A DNA stretch of 50,636 nt, taken from Rhodospirillaceae bacterium. Its GTDB lineage: Bacteria > Pseudomonadota > Gammaproteobacteria > Steroidobacterales > Rariloculaceae. Location of the stretch: positions 1 through 50,636 of the forward strand of contig JAHEKF010000019.1 of NCBI GenBank assembly GCA_024638465.1, read 5' to 3'. The position numbers and the translations under genes are program-made. Below are positions 39,720 to 50,591 of this stretch, piece after piece. Position 1 is the stretch's first letter. Each line of letters begins with the position of its first letter. The notes below the pieces were generated by a model. It saw only the letters and a program-made list of their open reading frames with translations, ran no database searches and was not told the origin of the DNA.

Positions 39720-42700
39720 TTAATCGGTCTGTTCCAGATCGATGTTGATGCCGAGCGAGCGGATCTCCTTCACGAGCACGTTGAAGGATTCCGGCATCCC
39801 CGCCTGCATCTCGTGCGTGCCGTCGACGATGTTCTTGTACATCTTCGTGCGGCCCTGCACGTCATCGGATTTCACTGTCAGCATTTCCTGGAGGGTGTAA
39901 GACGCGCCGTAAGCTTCGAGCGCCCAGACCTCCATCTCGCCAAAGCGTTGTCCACCGAACTGCGCCTTGCCACCCAGCGGCTGCTGGGTAACGAGGCTGT
40001 ACGGCCCGGTCGAGCGAGCATGCATCTTGTCGTCAACGAGATGGTTGAGTTTCAGCATGTACATGTAGCCGACTGTGACGGGACGGTCGAAAGCTTCTCC
40101 CGTGCGCCCGTTGTACAGCGTCGCCTGACCAGATTCGGGTAAATCCGCAATTTTCAGCAGCTTCTTGATCTCAGTCTCGCTGGCGCCATCGAACACCGGC
40201 GTCGCCATCGGCACGCCGCCACTCAGATTTTCTGCGAGTTCGTAGATCTCCCGGTCATTAAGACTCTTGAGATTCTCCTCCTGGCCACCCGTGGTGTTGT
40301 AAACCTCGGTCAGGAAGCCGCGGACCGACGCCGCGGATTCCTCGGCCCTGAGCATTGCGCCTATCTTCAGACCGACTCCCTTCGCAGCCCAGCCGAGATG
40401 TGTTTCGAGCACCTGGCCGACGTTCATTCGTGATGGGACACCGAGCGGATTCAGCACGATATCGACGGGGGTACCGTCATCCATGTACGGCATGTCTTCC
40501 ACGGGAACGATCGTCGAGATCACGCCCTTGTTGCCATGCCGGCCAGCCATCTTGTCGCCCGGCTGAATTCGGCGTTTGACCGCGAGATAGACCTTGACCA
40601 TCTTCAGAACACCCGGCGCCAGATCGTCGCCCGCCGTGATCTTGTGTTTCTTCTCCTCGAAACGACGCTCGAATTCTTCTACCTGCGCGCGCAGTCGTTC
40701 AGCGGCCTGTTCGAGCTGGGAGTTCGCAGCATCGTTCTTGAGCCTTACCTCAAACCATTTGTCACGCGGGATTCCGTCCAGATAGACCTTCGAAATCTTG
40801 CCCCCGGCCTTGAGACCCTGCGGTCCACCGGCGGCAATTTTACCCACCAGTAAGGTTTCTACACGCTGATAGATATCGTCTTCGAGAATGCGTTGCTGAT
40901 CGTCGAGGTCCTTTCGAACCGCATCGAGCTCCTGGCGCTCGATCGCAAGCGCGCGATTGTCCTTCTCGATTCCGTCACGCGTGAAGACGCGAACGTCAAT
41001 AACCGCACCGTCCATGCCTGGCGGCACTCGCAGTGAGGTGTCCTTAACGTCAGAAGCTTTTTCGCCGAATATCGCACGCAGCAGTTTTTCTTCGGGGGTC
41101 AGCTGGGTTTCGCCCTTGGGCGTTACCTTACCGACAAGAATGTCGCCCGCGCGTACCTCCGCGCCGATAAATGCGATTCCCGACTCGTCGAGCTTCGTCA
41201 GCGCAGTATCGCCGACATTGGGAATATCAGATGTGACTTCCTCCGGCCCGAGCTTCGTATCGCGAGCGACGCAGGTCAGCTCCTCGATGTGGATCGTAGT
41301 GAAGCGGTCTTCCTGGACGACGCGCTCCGAGATCAGGATCGAATCCTCGAAGTTGTAGCCGTGCCACGGCATGAATGCGACGAGAAGATTCTGGCCGAGC
41401 GCCAGCTCGCCCAGTGACGTCGAAGGTCCGTCCGCGAGAACGTCACCTGCTTTGATCACGTCGCCGGCTTTCGCTAACGGTCGCTGATTGATGCAGGTAT
41501 TCTGATTCGAGCGTGTGTACTTGATAAGGTTGTAGATGTCGACGCCCGACTTTCCGGCGTCCGTCTCGTCATCGTTAACGCGTACGACGATGCGGGACGC
41601 GTCTACTGAATCCACGATGCCGCCGCGTTTGGCAATCACGGTTACACCCGAGTCGACCGCAACAGCACGCTCCATCCCGGTGCCGACAAGTGGCGTTTCC
41701 GTCCTGAGGGTCGGCACGGCCTGCCGCTGCATATTCGAGCCCATCAGAGCACGGTTAGCGTCATCGTGCTCCAGGAACGGTATCAGCGACGCTGCAACCG
41801 ACACGATCTGCTTCGGCGAAACGTCCATATACTCGATCTGGTCCGCCGGCAGCATCGAAAACTCGTTCTGATACCGGGACGAAACGAGATCGTCGACGAA
41901 CTCGCCCTTCGGCGTCAGAGTTGCATTCGCTTGTGCGATAACAAACTGACCTTCCTCGATAGCGGAAAGATATTCGATCTTCTTCGTGACCTTGCCGTTC
42001 GTGACCTTCCGGTACGGCGTCTCGAGGAAGCCATAATCGTTGGTGCGCGCGTACACGGCGAGGGAGTTAATGAGGCCGATGTTCGGTCCTTCCGGCGTTT
42101 CGATAGGACAAACACGGCCGTAGTGTGTCGGATGCACGTCGCGCACTTCGAAACCCGCGCGCTCCCGCGTGAGGCCACCAGGCCCAAGCGCAGAAACGCG
42201 GCGTTTATGCGTCACTTCCGACAACGGATTGTTTTGATCCATGAACTGCGACAGCTGACTGGAACCGAAGAATTCCTTAACGGCAGCAGCTACCGGCTTG
42301 GCATTGATCATCTCCTGCGGCATGAGACCTTCGGACTCGGCCAGCGTCAGACGCTCTTTCACAGCGCGCTCGACTCGAACGAGGCCAATGCGGAAAGCAT
42401 TCTCCGCCATCTCACCGACGCTGCGGATTCGGCGATTACCGAGATGGTCGATATCGTCAACAGAGCCGTTACCGTTGCGAATATCGACCAGCGTCTGCAG
42501 CACCGCGATGATGTCTTCCTTGCTAAGCGTGCCTTCGCCTTCGGAATCGGCGCGGCCCACGCGGCGATTGAATTTCATACGGCCGACCGCCGACAGGTCA
42601 TAGCGTTCCGGATTGAAGAACAGATTCTGGAACAGATTTTCCGCGGCGTCCTTGGTTGGCGGCTCACCCGGTCGCATGACGCGATATACCTCAACCAGCG

Positions 42701-43802
42701 CTTCGAGCCGGGATTTGGTGGAATCGATCCGCAGCGTATTGGAGATGAACGCGCCGCGGTCGAGGTCATTGACGTAGAGCGTTTCAATTTTCTTGATGCC
42801 ACTTTCGAGCAGCGTCTCGATCGATTCCGCCGTCAACTCATCGTTGGCACTCGCGATAATTTCGCCGGTTTCCTGATCGACGATATCGTGCGCGAGGATA
42901 CGCCCCTCGAGATACTCCGGCGGGACTTCCAGCTGCTTGACCTTTGCTTTCTCGAGGTCACGGATGTGTCGCATCGTGATACGACGATCCTTCTCGACGA
43001 TCGTCTTGCGCCCGACCTTGATGTCGAAATGAGCCGTCTCGCCCTTAAGCCTTTCAGCAACCAGCTTGAGCTGAATACCCTTGGAGTTGAGCGAGAATTC
43101 GTTCTTCTCGAAGAACATGTCGAGTATTTCTTCGTTCGTAAAATCGAGCGCGCGCAGGATGATCGTCACCGGTAGTTTGCGGCGCCTGTCTATACGTACG
43201 AAGACACTGTCTTTCGGATCGAACTCGAAATCGAGCCACGAGCCACGGTAAGGAATGACGCGTGCCGAGAACAGGAGCTTTCCAGACGAGTGGGTCTTGC
43301 CCTTGTCGTGATCGAAGAACACGCCCGGGGAGCGATGCAGTTGAGACACCACGACGCGCTCGGTCCCGTTGATGACGAACGTGCCGTTGGCTGTCATCAA
43401 TGGCATCTCGCCGAGGTAGACCTCCTGCTCGCGGATATCCTTGACCTTCTTCTTGCTGCCCGACGCTTCCTTGTCGTAGATGACGAGTCTGACGAGTACG
43501 CGCAATGGCGCAGCGTAGGTCAATCCGCGCAACTGGCATTCCTTGACGTCAAAAACCGGCTCACCGAGGCGGTAGCTGACGTATTCCAGTGCCGCGTTAC
43601 CCGAGTAGCTGACAATCGGAAACACGCTTTGAAAAGCGGAGTGCAGCCCCTTGTCCGCGCGTTCTGCAGGGTCGGATTCCTGCTGCAGGAACTTGTGATA
43701 GGACGCGAGCTGAATCGAAAGCAGATAGGGAACATCCAGAATTCCTGGAAGCTTCCCGAAGTTCTTCCGAATACGCTTTTTTTCAGTAAACGAATACGCC
43801 AT
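39720..43802 (-). CDS. rpoB: RNA polymerase beta subunit
   Basis: The protein has 1360 residues. The rifampicin pocket is intact and equal to the sensitive E. coli type: [16 protein letters not shown], then [20 protein letters not shown], with the Asp, His and Ser equivalents of 516, 526 and 531 unchanged. The active-site region [13 protein letters not shown] and the C-terminal [22 protein letters not shown] are present. It lies 163 bases after rplL, behind an attenuator-like hairpin, and is followed by rpoC after 51 bases. Confidence 0.98.
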   Translation of the reverse strand: MAYSFTEKKRIRKNFGKLPGILDVPYLLSIQLASYHKFLQQESDPAERADKGLHSAFQSVFPIVSYSGNAALEYVSYRLGEPVFDVKECQLRGLTYAAPLRVLVRLVIYDKEASGSKKKVKDIREQEVYLGEMPLMTANGTFVINGTERVVVSQLHRSPGVFFDHDKGKTHSSGKLLFSARVIPYRGSWLDFEFDPKDSVFVRIDRRRKLPVTIILRALDFTNEEILDMFFEKNEFSLNSKGIQLKLVAERLKGETAHFDIKVGRKTIVEKDRRITMRHIRDLEKAKVKQLEVPPEYLEGRILAHDIVDQETGEIIASANDELTAESIETLLESGIKKIETLYVNDLDRGAFISNTLRIDSTKSRLEALVEVYRVMRPGEPPTKDAAENLFQNLFFNPERYDLSAVGRMKFNRRVGRADSEGEGTLSKEDIIAVLQTLVDIRNGNGSVDDIDHLGNRRIRSVGEMAENAFRIGLVRVERAVKERLTLAESEGLMPQEMINAKPVAAAVKEFFGSSQLSQFMDQNNPLSEVTHKRRVSALGPGGLTRERAGFEVRDVHPTHYGRVCPIETPEGPNIGLINSLAVYARTNDYGFLETPYRKVTNGKVTKKIEYLSAIEEGQFVIAQANATLTPKGEFVDDLVSSRYQNEFSMLPADQIEYMDVSPKQIVSVAASLIPFLEHDDANRALMGSNMQRQAVPTLRTETPLVGTGMERAVAVDSGVTVIAKRGGIVDSVDASRIVVRVNDDETDAGKSGVDIYNLIKYTRSNQNTCINQRPLAKAGDVIKAGDVLADGPSTSLGELALGQNLLVAFMPWHGYNFEDSILISERVVQEDRFTTIHIEELTCVARDTKLGPEEVTSDIPNVGDTALTKLDESGIAFIGAEVRAGDILVGKVTPKGETQLTPEEKLLRAIFGEKASDVKDTSLRVPPGMDGAVIDVRVFTRDGIEKDNRALAIERQELDAVRKDLDDQQRILEDDIYQRVETLLVGKIAAGGPQGLKAGGKISKVYLDGIPRDKWFEVRLKNDAANSQLEQAAERLRAQVEEFERRFEEKKHKITAGDDLAPGVLKMVKVYLAVKRRIQPGDKMAGRHGNKGVISTIVPVEDMPYMDDGTPVDIVLNPLGVPSRMNVGQVLETHLGWAAKGVGLKIGAMLRAEESAASVRGFLTEVYNTTGGQEENLKSLNDREIYELAENLSGGVPMATPVFDGASETEIKKLLKIADLPESGQATLYNGRTGEAFDRPVTVGYMYMLKLNHLVDDKMHARSTGPYSLVTQQPLGGKAQFGGQRFGEMEVWALEAYGASYTLQEMLTVKSDDVQGRTKMYKNIVDGTHEMQAGMPESFNVLVKEIRSLGINIDLEQTD

Positions 43803-43965
43803 CGCGGATTTCCTCGACTACGCTAATGAACGACGTGCGATTGCACGTTGCGGTTGTAAACAGACAGAACCCGGCCTCCCACTCTCGGCCGGGATTCCGC
43901 GCACGCGCCATGATTGCACGAGGGCCCGAAGCCATCGTGCCGGCGAGCAATAACTTCAGGCCGGA
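43803..43965 (-). promoter_or_regulatory. rplL-rpoB leader with three hairpins
   Basis: Going from rplL to rpoB, the RNA has GCACGA/TCGTGC (43916-43940), then the terminator-like CCCGGCC hairpin (43870-43893), then ACGTGC/GCACGT with a four-base loop (43833-43848). In E. coli this gap carries a partial terminator and an RNase III site that set the ratio of L7/L12 to beta. A similar role here is an inference from position and structure. Confidence 0.5.
43857..43893 (-). terminator. Attenuator-like intrinsic terminator before rpoB
   Basis: The minus strand reads CCCGGCC, a ten-base loop, GGCCGGG, then TTCTGTCTGTTT. The 7-bp GC stem with a T-rich tail fits a leaky rho-independent terminator between the ribosomal and polymerase genes. 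Confidence 0.6.
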
Positions 43966-44346
43966 TCACTTGATCTCGACTTCAGCGCCTGCTTCCTCGA
44001 GCTGCTTCTTCAATTCTTCTGCATCATCCTTGGATGCGCCCTCCTTGACGGTGTTGGGCGCGCCCTCGACAAGGTCTTTTGCTTCCTTGAGGCCGAGACC
44101 CGTGGCGGCTCTCACGACCTTGATAACGGAAACCTTGTTGGCGCCAAAGCTCTTCATGAAAACGTCGAACTCGGTTTGCTCTTCCGCGGGGCCCGCATCG
44201 GCGCCACCAGCGGCAGCGGCGGCAACCGCAACCGGCGCGGCAGCCGAAACGCCCCATTTTTCCTCGAGCGCGTTTACAAGCTCGACGATCTCCATGATCG
44301 GCTTGTTGCTCAGCTCTTCAATGAGCTCTTCGTTGGATAAAGCCAT
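43966..44346 (-). CDS. rplL: 50S ribosomal protein L7/L12
   Basis: The 126-residue protein has the N-terminal dimerisation part ([31 protein letters not shown]), an Ala/Gly-rich hinge ([24 protein letters not shown]) and the factor-binding domain with [20 protein letters not shown]. It forms the stalk that recruits EF-Tu and EF-G. It follows rplJ by 51 bases. Confidence 0.98.
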   Translation of the reverse strand: MALSNEELIEELSNKPIMEIVELVNALEEKWGVSAAAPVAVAAAAAGGADAGPAEEQTEFDVFMKSFGANKVSVIKVVRAATGLGLKEAKDLVEGAPNTVKEGASKDDAEELKKQLEEAGAEVEIK

Positions 44347-44397
44347 TTCTCAATCTCCTCAACTCAATTCATTAAAAACAGTCGTATGGGCTGTCGG

Positions 44398-44919
44398 CTA
44401 AGCTGTCTGCTCGCTGCGAGCCTTGAGCGTTCGCGCAACCATCGCTGGCGGCTCCGCCATCGTCCGGACCAGCTTCGTCAACGGTGCGCTGAAGGTTCTC
44501 AGCAGCATCGCTCGAGCTTCATCCAGGGTCGGAAGGGCGGCCAATCGGTGCAGGTCCGAGGCTTCATAAAGTTCACCGCCAATCGACACCGAAACCGTAA
44601 CGAGTTTCTCGTGCTCGCTAGAGAAGCCCTTAATGACGCGCGCGGCGGCACCCGGATCTTCCTGCGAGAACGCCAGCAACAGCGGCCCGTGGAGGGACTC
44701 CTTCATACACTGGAAATCCGTGCCATCGATGGCAAGACGTGCCAGCGTATTCTTGACGACTTTGAGATAAACACCGGAATTACGGGCCTCGGAGCGAAGC
44801 TCCGTCATCTCACCAACCGTCAGGCCACGATATTCCGCTGCAACTGCCGAATGGGCAGACGCCGCCACCGAGTTAACCTCGCGAACCAGCGCTTCCTTAG
44901 CTTTGCGATCTAGCGCCAT
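44398..44919 (-). CDS. rplJ: 50S ribosomal protein L10
   Basis: The protein has 173 residues. The family N-terminus is seen in VREVNSVAASAHSAVAAEYRGLTVGEMTELR and the stalk-binding C-terminal helix in the final third. The L10-L12 complex is the classical repressor acting on the rplJ leader, and the 269-base leader upstream here is structured accordingly. An AGGAG ribosome site precedes the ATG. Confidence 0.97.
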   Translation of the reverse strand: MALDRKAKEALVREVNSVAASAHSAVAAEYRGLTVGEMTELRSEARNSGVYLKVVKNTLARLAIDGTDFQCMKESLHGPLLLAFSQEDPGAAARVIKGFSSEHEKLVTVSVSIGGELYEASDLHRLAALPTLDEARAMLLRTFSAPLTKLVRTMAEPPAMVARTLKARSEQTA

Positions 44920-45188
44920 ACATTTCTCCTGGTAGAGTCAAACGCAGCCCGAACGCGCCGGGCTACCGCCATCTCTGTGCTGCGATCATTCATTCCAATT
45001 CCTGTCCGCAACGGTCGACGGTGCGTCCTCCACCAGGCAAAGCTGATCTTGGTAACACCACCTGCGCAGGCGGCTTTCGCCATTACCCCCGGAGGGACCT
45101 ACGGTCTTCGATGATAGCCAGCAACTGCCGGCTCACTCCCACCCATCCATGGGCAGGCCAAAAAAATATCGTGCGCCGCTTCGACGCC
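44920..45188 (-). promoter_or_regulatory. Putative L10-type leader upstream of rplJ
   Basis: The 269-base gap has no gene. Read on the minus strand, GGTAA (45087-45083) pairs with TTACC (45055-45051), enclosing GGC-GAAA-GCC (a GNRA tetraloop, 45081-45072) and the palindrome CCTGCGCAGG. A multi-branched fold with flanking purines at this exact place is expected of the L10(L12)4 autoregulatory site. Assignment rests on position and pairing, not on a covariance search. Confidence 0.55.
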
Positions 45189-45194
45189 TCACGA
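45159..45194 (-). terminator. Terminator-like hairpin at the end of rplA
   Basis: TCGTG near the rplA stop pairs with CACGA (stem extended to about nine pairs with two mismatches) and is followed by TATTTTTTT. It may end part of the rplKA transcript or act as an attenuator before the rplJ leader. Confidence 0.5.
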
Positions 45195-45890
45195 ACTCGC
45201 GGCAAGCGTCGCCGGATCGACAATGACACCGGGGCCCATCGTCGACGAGACACTTACACGCTTTAAGTACACACCTTTCGCCGATGCCGGCTTCGCCTTA
45301 TCGAGATCAGCCAGCAACGCCGCAAGATTCTGTTTCAATGCGTCGGTATCGAATTCGACGGTACCGATCGCGCAATGGATGATGCCCGCCTTGTCGGTGC
45401 GGTAGCGCACCTGGCCGGCCTTGGCATTCTTGACGGCGGCAGCAACGTCGGGGGTCACGGTCCCGACTTTCGGATTCGGCATGAGCCCGCGCGGCCCGAG
45501 AATTTGCCCGAGCTTTCCGACAACACGCATGGCATCGGGACTCGCGATGACAACGTCGAAGTCGAGTTCGCCGCCCTGTACGCGTTCCGCAAGGTCGTCC
45601 ATTCCGACGACGTCCGCACCAGCACTTGTCGCCGCTTCGGCATTTTCACCCTGTGCAAATACCGCGACACGGACGGTCTTCCCCGTGCCGTTCGGCAATA
45701 CCGTCGAGCCACGAACGACCTGATCGGATTTCTTCGGATCAACCCCAAGGTTGACCGCAGCGTCAATCGATTCGGAGAATTTCGCGTGCGAGAGCTCCTT
45801 GACCAGCCCGAGTGCCTCATCGACGGGATAGACCTTTCCGTGCTCGAGCTTCTCGGCTGCGGCCTTCTGCGCCTTGCTGTTTTTAGGCAT
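45189..45890 (-). CDS. rplA: 50S ribosomal protein L1
   Basis: The protein has 233 residues with the L1 signature [35 protein letters not shown] and [16 protein letters not shown]. It forms the mobile L1 stalk for E-site tRNA release and represses its own operon in E. coli. It starts two bases after rplK. Confidence 0.98.
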   Translation of the reverse strand: MPKNSKAQKAAAEKLEHGKVYPVDEALGLVKELSHAKFSESIDAAVNLGVDPKKSDQVVRGSTVLPNGTGKTVRVAVFAQGENAEAATSAGADVVGMDDLAERVQGGELDFDVVIASPDAMRVVGKLGQILGPRGLMPNPKVGTVTPDVAAAVKNAKAGQVRYRTDKAGIIHCAIGTVEFDTDALKQNLAALLADLDKAKPASAKGVYLKRVSVSSTMGPGVIVDPATLAASS

Positions 45891-45892
45891 GG

Positions 45893-46324
45893 TTACAGCC
45901 CCTCCACGTCGAGACCCATGCTGCGGGCGCTGCCCGCGATGATCTTCACAGCTGCATCCATGTCAGCAGCGTTCAGATCGGGCTCTTTGATCTTTACGAT
46001 TTCTTCCAATTGTGAGCGGGTGACCTTGCCAACCTTGTCGGTATTCGGCGTCCCGCTTCCCTTCTTGATGCCCGCGGCCTTCTTCAGAAGAACCGCTGCG
46101 GGCGGCGTCTTTGTAATGAACGTAAAGCTCTTGTCGGTATACACGGAAATCACGACCGGAATCGGCATGCCCTGCTCGGCCTGCTGCGTCTCCGCATTAA
46201 AAGCCTTGCAGAACTCCATGATGTTCACGCCATGCTGACCGAGCGCAGGACCGACTGGTGGGCTCGGGTTCGCCTGCCCGGCGGGAATCTGCAGCTTAAT
46301 ATAGGTTTCTATTTTTCTAGCCAT
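45893..46324 (-). CDS. rplK: 50S ribosomal protein L11
   Basis: The 143-residue protein has the Pro-rich N-terminal domain ([33 protein letters not shown]) that binds thiopeptides and release factors, and the rRNA-binding domain with [23 protein letters not shown]. It takes part in RelA stringent signalling. It starts 15 bases after nusG. Confidence 0.98.
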   Translation of the reverse strand: MARKIETYIKLQIPAGQANPSPPVGPALGQHGVNIMEFCKAFNAETQQAEQGMPIPVVISVYTDKSFTFITKTPPAAVLLKKAAGIKKGSGTPNTDKVGKVTRSQLEEIVKIKEPDLNAADMDAAVKIIAGSARSMGLDVEGL

Positions 46325-46339
46325 CGTAATCTTTAGGGC

Positions 46340-46873
46340 TTAAGCCTTCTCCACCTGACCGAAATCGAGCTCGACCGGCGTCGATCGCCCAAGAATCTGA
46401 ACCGCTACCCGGACCTTGCTCTTCTCGTAATTCACATGCTCGACGACGCCATTGAAGTCGTTGAACGGCCCATCGTTGACACGCACGACTTCGCCGGGCT
46501 CGAACAGAACTTTCGGTCGCGGCTTGTCGACGCCCTCCTGAACCCGGTTCAGAATCGCATCGGCTTCCTTGTCGGTGATCGGCGCAGGCTTGTCCGTTGT
46601 ACCGCCGATAAACCCAAGCACCTTCGGAACTTCCTTCACGAGGTGCCAGGTATCGTCATCCATCTCCATTTGCACGAGAACGTAGCCCGGAAAGAACTTG
46701 CGCTCGCTCCGGCGCTTCTGACCCTCGCGCATCTCGACGACCTCCTCAGTCGGAACGAGAATTTCGCCGAATTTATCTTCGAGACCAAAGCGCTTCACTC
46801 GCTCGATCAATGACGTTCTGACCTTGTGCTCGTAATTCGAGTAGGCGTGCACGACATACCACTGCAATGACAT
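46340..46873 (-). CDS. nusG: Transcription termination/antitermination factor NusG
   Basis: The protein has 177 residues. The NGN domain is seen in [22 protein letters not shown] and [31 protein letters not shown]. The KOW domain is seen in [33 protein letters not shown]. It links RNA polymerase to Rho or to S10. It starts four bases after secE. Confidence 0.98.
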   Translation of the reverse strand: MSLQWYVVHAYSNYEHKVRTSLIERVKRFGLEDKFGEILVPTEEVVEMREGQKRRSERKFFPGYVLVQMEMDDDTWHLVKEVPKVLGFIGGTTDKPAPITDKEADAILNRVQEGVDKPRPKVLFEPGEVVRVNDGPFNDFNGVVEHVNYEKSKVRVAVQILGRSTPVELDFGQVEKA

Positions 46874-46877
46874 CCGG

Positions 46878-47249
46878 TCAGCCTCCCTGGCCCGTCAGCA
46901 GTCGCGTGACGTAGAGCAGGAACATATCGAGAAGCCAGAAAAACACGCCCATCAACATCGCGAATATCAGGACAGTGATAGTTGTCTGAATCGTCTCTTC
47001 CCGAGTCGGCCAGACAACTTTACGCAGCTCGATTCGCGAGCCCTGTACAAATTTCCAGAACTCCTGGCCACGGCTGGACTGCAGCGCCACGAACACCGAC
47101 GCGGCTAGCGCGAGCATCACGCCGATCACGCGAACAAGCACGGACACGTCAGCGTAGTAGTAATAGCCGACAATGCCGCCAAGCAGTATCGCGCCCGCAG
47201 CCACTAGCTTCAGCGTATCGAGCGAAGAATTTCCAGTATCCGTATCCAT
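46878..47249 (-). CDS. secE: Preprotein translocase subunit SecE
   Basis: The 123-residue protein has three hydrophobic helices like the long gammaproteobacterial SecE: residues 11-32, 36-53 and 88-115. The conserved amphipathic segment is [20 protein letters not shown] just before the last helix. It clamps SecY. The gene follows tRNA-Trp and precedes nusG by four bases. Confidence 0.96.
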   Translation of the reverse strand: MDTDTGNSSLDTLKLVAAGAILLGGIVGYYYYADVSVLVRVIGVMLALAASVFVALQSSRGQEFWKFVQGSRIELRKVVWPTREETIQTTITVLIFAMLMGVFFWLLDMFLLYVTRLLTGQGG

Positions 47250-47305
47250 CAGTTCCTTCGGAGAGGCATCAGCTTTCGTCCGTCGAGTTGCGGTTGCGCG
47301 GTCGC

Positions 47306-47338
47306 GGGGTCAGGGCGTGAGACACAACGCCCGTTCAT
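47306..47338 (-). promoter_or_regulatory. Hairpin between tRNA-Trp and secE
   Basis: GGGCGT and ACGCCC form a 6-bp stem with an eight-base loop, a few bases after the tRNA-Trp 3' end. There is no T tail, so it is more likely a processing or leader structure than a terminator. Confidence 0.3.
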
Positions 47339-47343
47339 CGAGG

Positions 47344-47419
<76 letters not shown>

Positions 47420-47510
47420 CTTCCTGACTCCGTCTACTTCACCGCTGCTCGTCTATCTCGAGGGACCCGCCTCCTGGCCGCGACGCATCGCGACAAGGTT
47501 GCTGCCGCGC

Positions 47511-48701
<1,191 letters not shown>

Positions 48702-48815
48702 AGGAGTACTCCTAAACCTCTCTAATTAATCTCGTCGTGTCTTCGGCCGGCAAGGTGCCGTTCACGACGCGGCTTATATATATATGTGTGTCGAGTGAAC
48801 CGATTCGCACAGTCT
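48702..48815 (-). promoter_or_regulatory. tufB leader with (TA)n tract, hairpin and palindromic ribosome site
   Basis: On the minus strand an alternating TA tract (48774-48785, TATATATATATAA) could be a -10 region of a tufB-proximal promoter. It is followed by GTCGTG...CACGAC (6-bp stem), and then AGGAGTACTCCT just before ATG. Folding of the palindrome would pair the ribosome site with itself (AGGA/TCCT). Regulation is inferred only. Confidence 0.4.
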
Positions 48816-48890
<75 letters not shown>

Positions 48891-48994
48891 GGGAAACGTT
48901 CGAGCCCGCCTTTGATTCCTGCCCTGATCGAGGCTCCTGCCGAGCCCCGTGAATTTTCTCTCGCGTACGCCAACTTGTGCCTGCCAGTGTTCGA

Positions 48995-49068
48995 TGGAGC
49001 GGGTGAGCGGACTCGAACCGCCATCATCAGCTTGGAAGGCTGAGGTTCTACCCTTGAACTACACCCGC
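48995..49068 (-). tRNA. glyT: tRNA-Gly (TCC anticodon)
   Basis: The 74-base cloverleaf runs from GCGGGTGTAGTTCAAGGG to CACCCGC plus TCCA. The anticodon loop is CTTCCAA (anticodon TCC, reading GGA/GGG). It is the second gene in the Tyr-Gly-Thr-tufB order. Confidence 0.97.
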
Positions 49069-49099
49069 CTTCCGCACCGATTACCCCCACCACTTTGTC

Positions 49100-49184
49100 T
49101 GGTGGAGGGGGTAGGATTCGAACCTACGAAGGCATAGCCAGCAGATTTACAGTCTGCCCCCGTTGACCGCTTGGGTACCCCTCC
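49100..49184 (-). tRNA. tyrU: tRNA-Tyr (GTA anticodon)
   Basis: The 85-base class II tRNA has a long variable arm, running from GGAGGGGTACCCAAGCGG to CCCCTCC plus ACCA. The anticodon loop is CTGTAAA (anticodon GTA). It is the first tRNA of the cluster; the tRNA-Thr that precedes tyrU in E. coli is absent. Confidence 0.97.
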
Positions 49185-49582
49185 GCGAACACAAGCCGAG
49201 CATTGTCGGACGTCGGCTTTGAGGTGTCAACAGTGCGGCTTGCAGAGCGATTCGGTCGCCGTCGCGGGACGCTTCGCCGGGCTCCATGACCGATCCCGGC
49301 CAAAACCCGGGAAAGCGTCGATTCCCAGCGCGGCAATAGCTACATAATTGACGTATCCAGTTCCGCCCGATGCCGTGCTCAGGACGCCGCGAACCCAGCA
49401 GGGCCGCGGTTCGCGGCGGGAGACCGCGCCGCCAAAGGGCTACGAGCCGGCACGCGTTTCGGGGCGGCGACCAGGGCCGAAAAGCCCTCGCCATACATAA
49501 TCCCGCGGTTTCCTTTTCGGCGTCGTAAAGCGCATCCTTTCGCCCGTAGCCTGTCGCCGAATACCCAGGGAGGCAAGGACCG
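49185..49582. other. Spacer between the tRNA cluster and the PilZ gene
   Basis: This 398-base spacer holds the tRNA cluster promoter at 49202-49230 on the minus strand. The rest contains GC-rich inverted stretches (around 49405-49435), but I see no gene, repeat or convincing plus-strand promoter. Confidence 0.5.
49202..49230 (-). promoter_or_regulatory. Promoter of the tRNA-Tyr/Gly/Thr-tufB transcript
   Basis: On the minus strand a perfect -35 TTGACA (49230-49225), a 17-base spacer and a -10 GACAAT (49207-49202) are followed by the GC-rich discriminator GCTCGGC. A stable-RNA promoter with a GC-rich discriminator is expected to be under stringent control. The start would lie about 12 bases before tRNA-Tyr. 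Confidence 0.7.
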
Positions 49583-49897
49583 TTGGAACGCCGACTACTC
49601 GAACGAAACAAGGTATCTACTACCGTCTATCTCTCCGTCCCGGGCGGAAAATTCAGGCGTTGCCGCGCCCGTAACCTGTCTGCCATGGGCGTCTTCCTCG
49701 AACTGGACTCTCTCGGCCTGCCCGCCGGCTCGGTCGTCAATCTCGTCTTTGCGGTCACGCTCGACGACACGGTGCGCCTGCACCGTCGCAAAGCCGTCGT
49801 CGCTCACGTTCACGAGAATGGCGCCGGACTCATGATGCAGGGCCGCGCACGCTACGGACGCTCGCAGAAGCGTCGCTCCGAATCAGGCTCCGTCTAA
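49583..49897 (+). CDS. PilZ-domain (c-di-GMP-binding) protein
   Basis: The product is a single-domain protein of 104 residues. The two c-di-GMP motifs are present: RxxxR at the N-terminus (Arg4-LLE-Arg8) and [D/N]xSxxG as NLSAMG at about residues 31-36, followed by VFLEL and the beta-barrel strands VVNLVFAV and KAVVAHVHENGAGLMM. The start is TTG with AGGA just upstream; no better ATG exists. It is probably a cytoplasmic adaptor for c-di-GMP output, with partner unknown. It is flanked by the tRNA cluster promoter (divergent) and by element B. Confidence 0.85.
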   Translation: MERRLLERNKVSTTVYLSVPGGKFRRCRARNLSAMGVFLELDSLGLPAGSVVNLVFAVTLDDTVRLHRRKAVVAHVHENGAGLMMQGRARYGRSQKRRSESGSV

Positions 49898-50591
49898 CCA
49901 CCGCAACACCTCACGACGCGTGGAGCCGGAGCGATACGGCCAGCTCCGTCGCGAACCCGTTGCGGTTCGCGGAGTCCCAAGGGGCCGGTCGGCGTATTGG
50001 TTGATGGTCGGCCCCGGAGAGTCCGTCTCACTTAATCTCGCCTCGACGTCCGTGTCTCGGCTCGAATCGTGTCCTCGTCGCTCAACTGCCGTCCATGGCA
50101 CGCTCCTCGTCTACGACGCTCGACGCACACTCCGGGCCCTCCTTTGCCGGTCACCGCAGTGGTCAATGTCGCGGTGGCGGCGAGGTCGGGCTCCCGTGTC
50201 TGTCACCGCCATGCGTAACGCCGCGGTGACCGAGCGCGGGCGGGTGTGATAGTTCATCCGACCCGGAGCCTCTGGCACTGGTCGTCATTCGAGCGTGGTG
50301 GGTACGGCCGAGGGGAGGATGGACTGTCGCGACCGGCCCCTTGCGACTCCGTGAAAGAGGGCATCGGTCCCTCTCTCCGAGAGGGGCCGACGTGCCGTCG
50401 GGCTCGACCGGATTAACCGTGACAGGGCGCGGTTCGAGCTGGCCTCGAGAAAAACTCTCCGGGCCCGACCACAAACCAATACGCCGACCGGCTCCCTGGC
50501 ACCCCGCGAAGCGCGGTCTGAAAACGGCGGAGCTACCCGGAGCCGGGATTCGCTCGTACAATGCGAAGCCGAACGCGCCAGGCCCGGATTC
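49898..50591. other. Gene-free spacer occupied by repeat element B
   Basis: This 694-base gap lies between the PilZ gene and thrS. Most of it is repeat element B (separate entry). The stretch 50516-50591 next to thrS holds a TACAAT at 50557-50562 that could be a -10 box, but no good -35 is visible. No convincing gene is present. Confidence 0.6.
49955..50515. repeat. Repeat element B: inverted relative of element A
   Basis: A palindromic unit lies at 49970-50022 in one orientation, a partial unit at 50326-50357 and a full unit at 50449-50515 in the other, with a 47-base arm at 50403-50449 and a centre at about 50018-50175. Reverse-complemented, the order is the same as in element A. The arm matches A's 16790-16837 at nearly every base. 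The element starts about 70 bases after the PilZ stop and ends about 80 bases before thrS. Confidence 0.75.
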
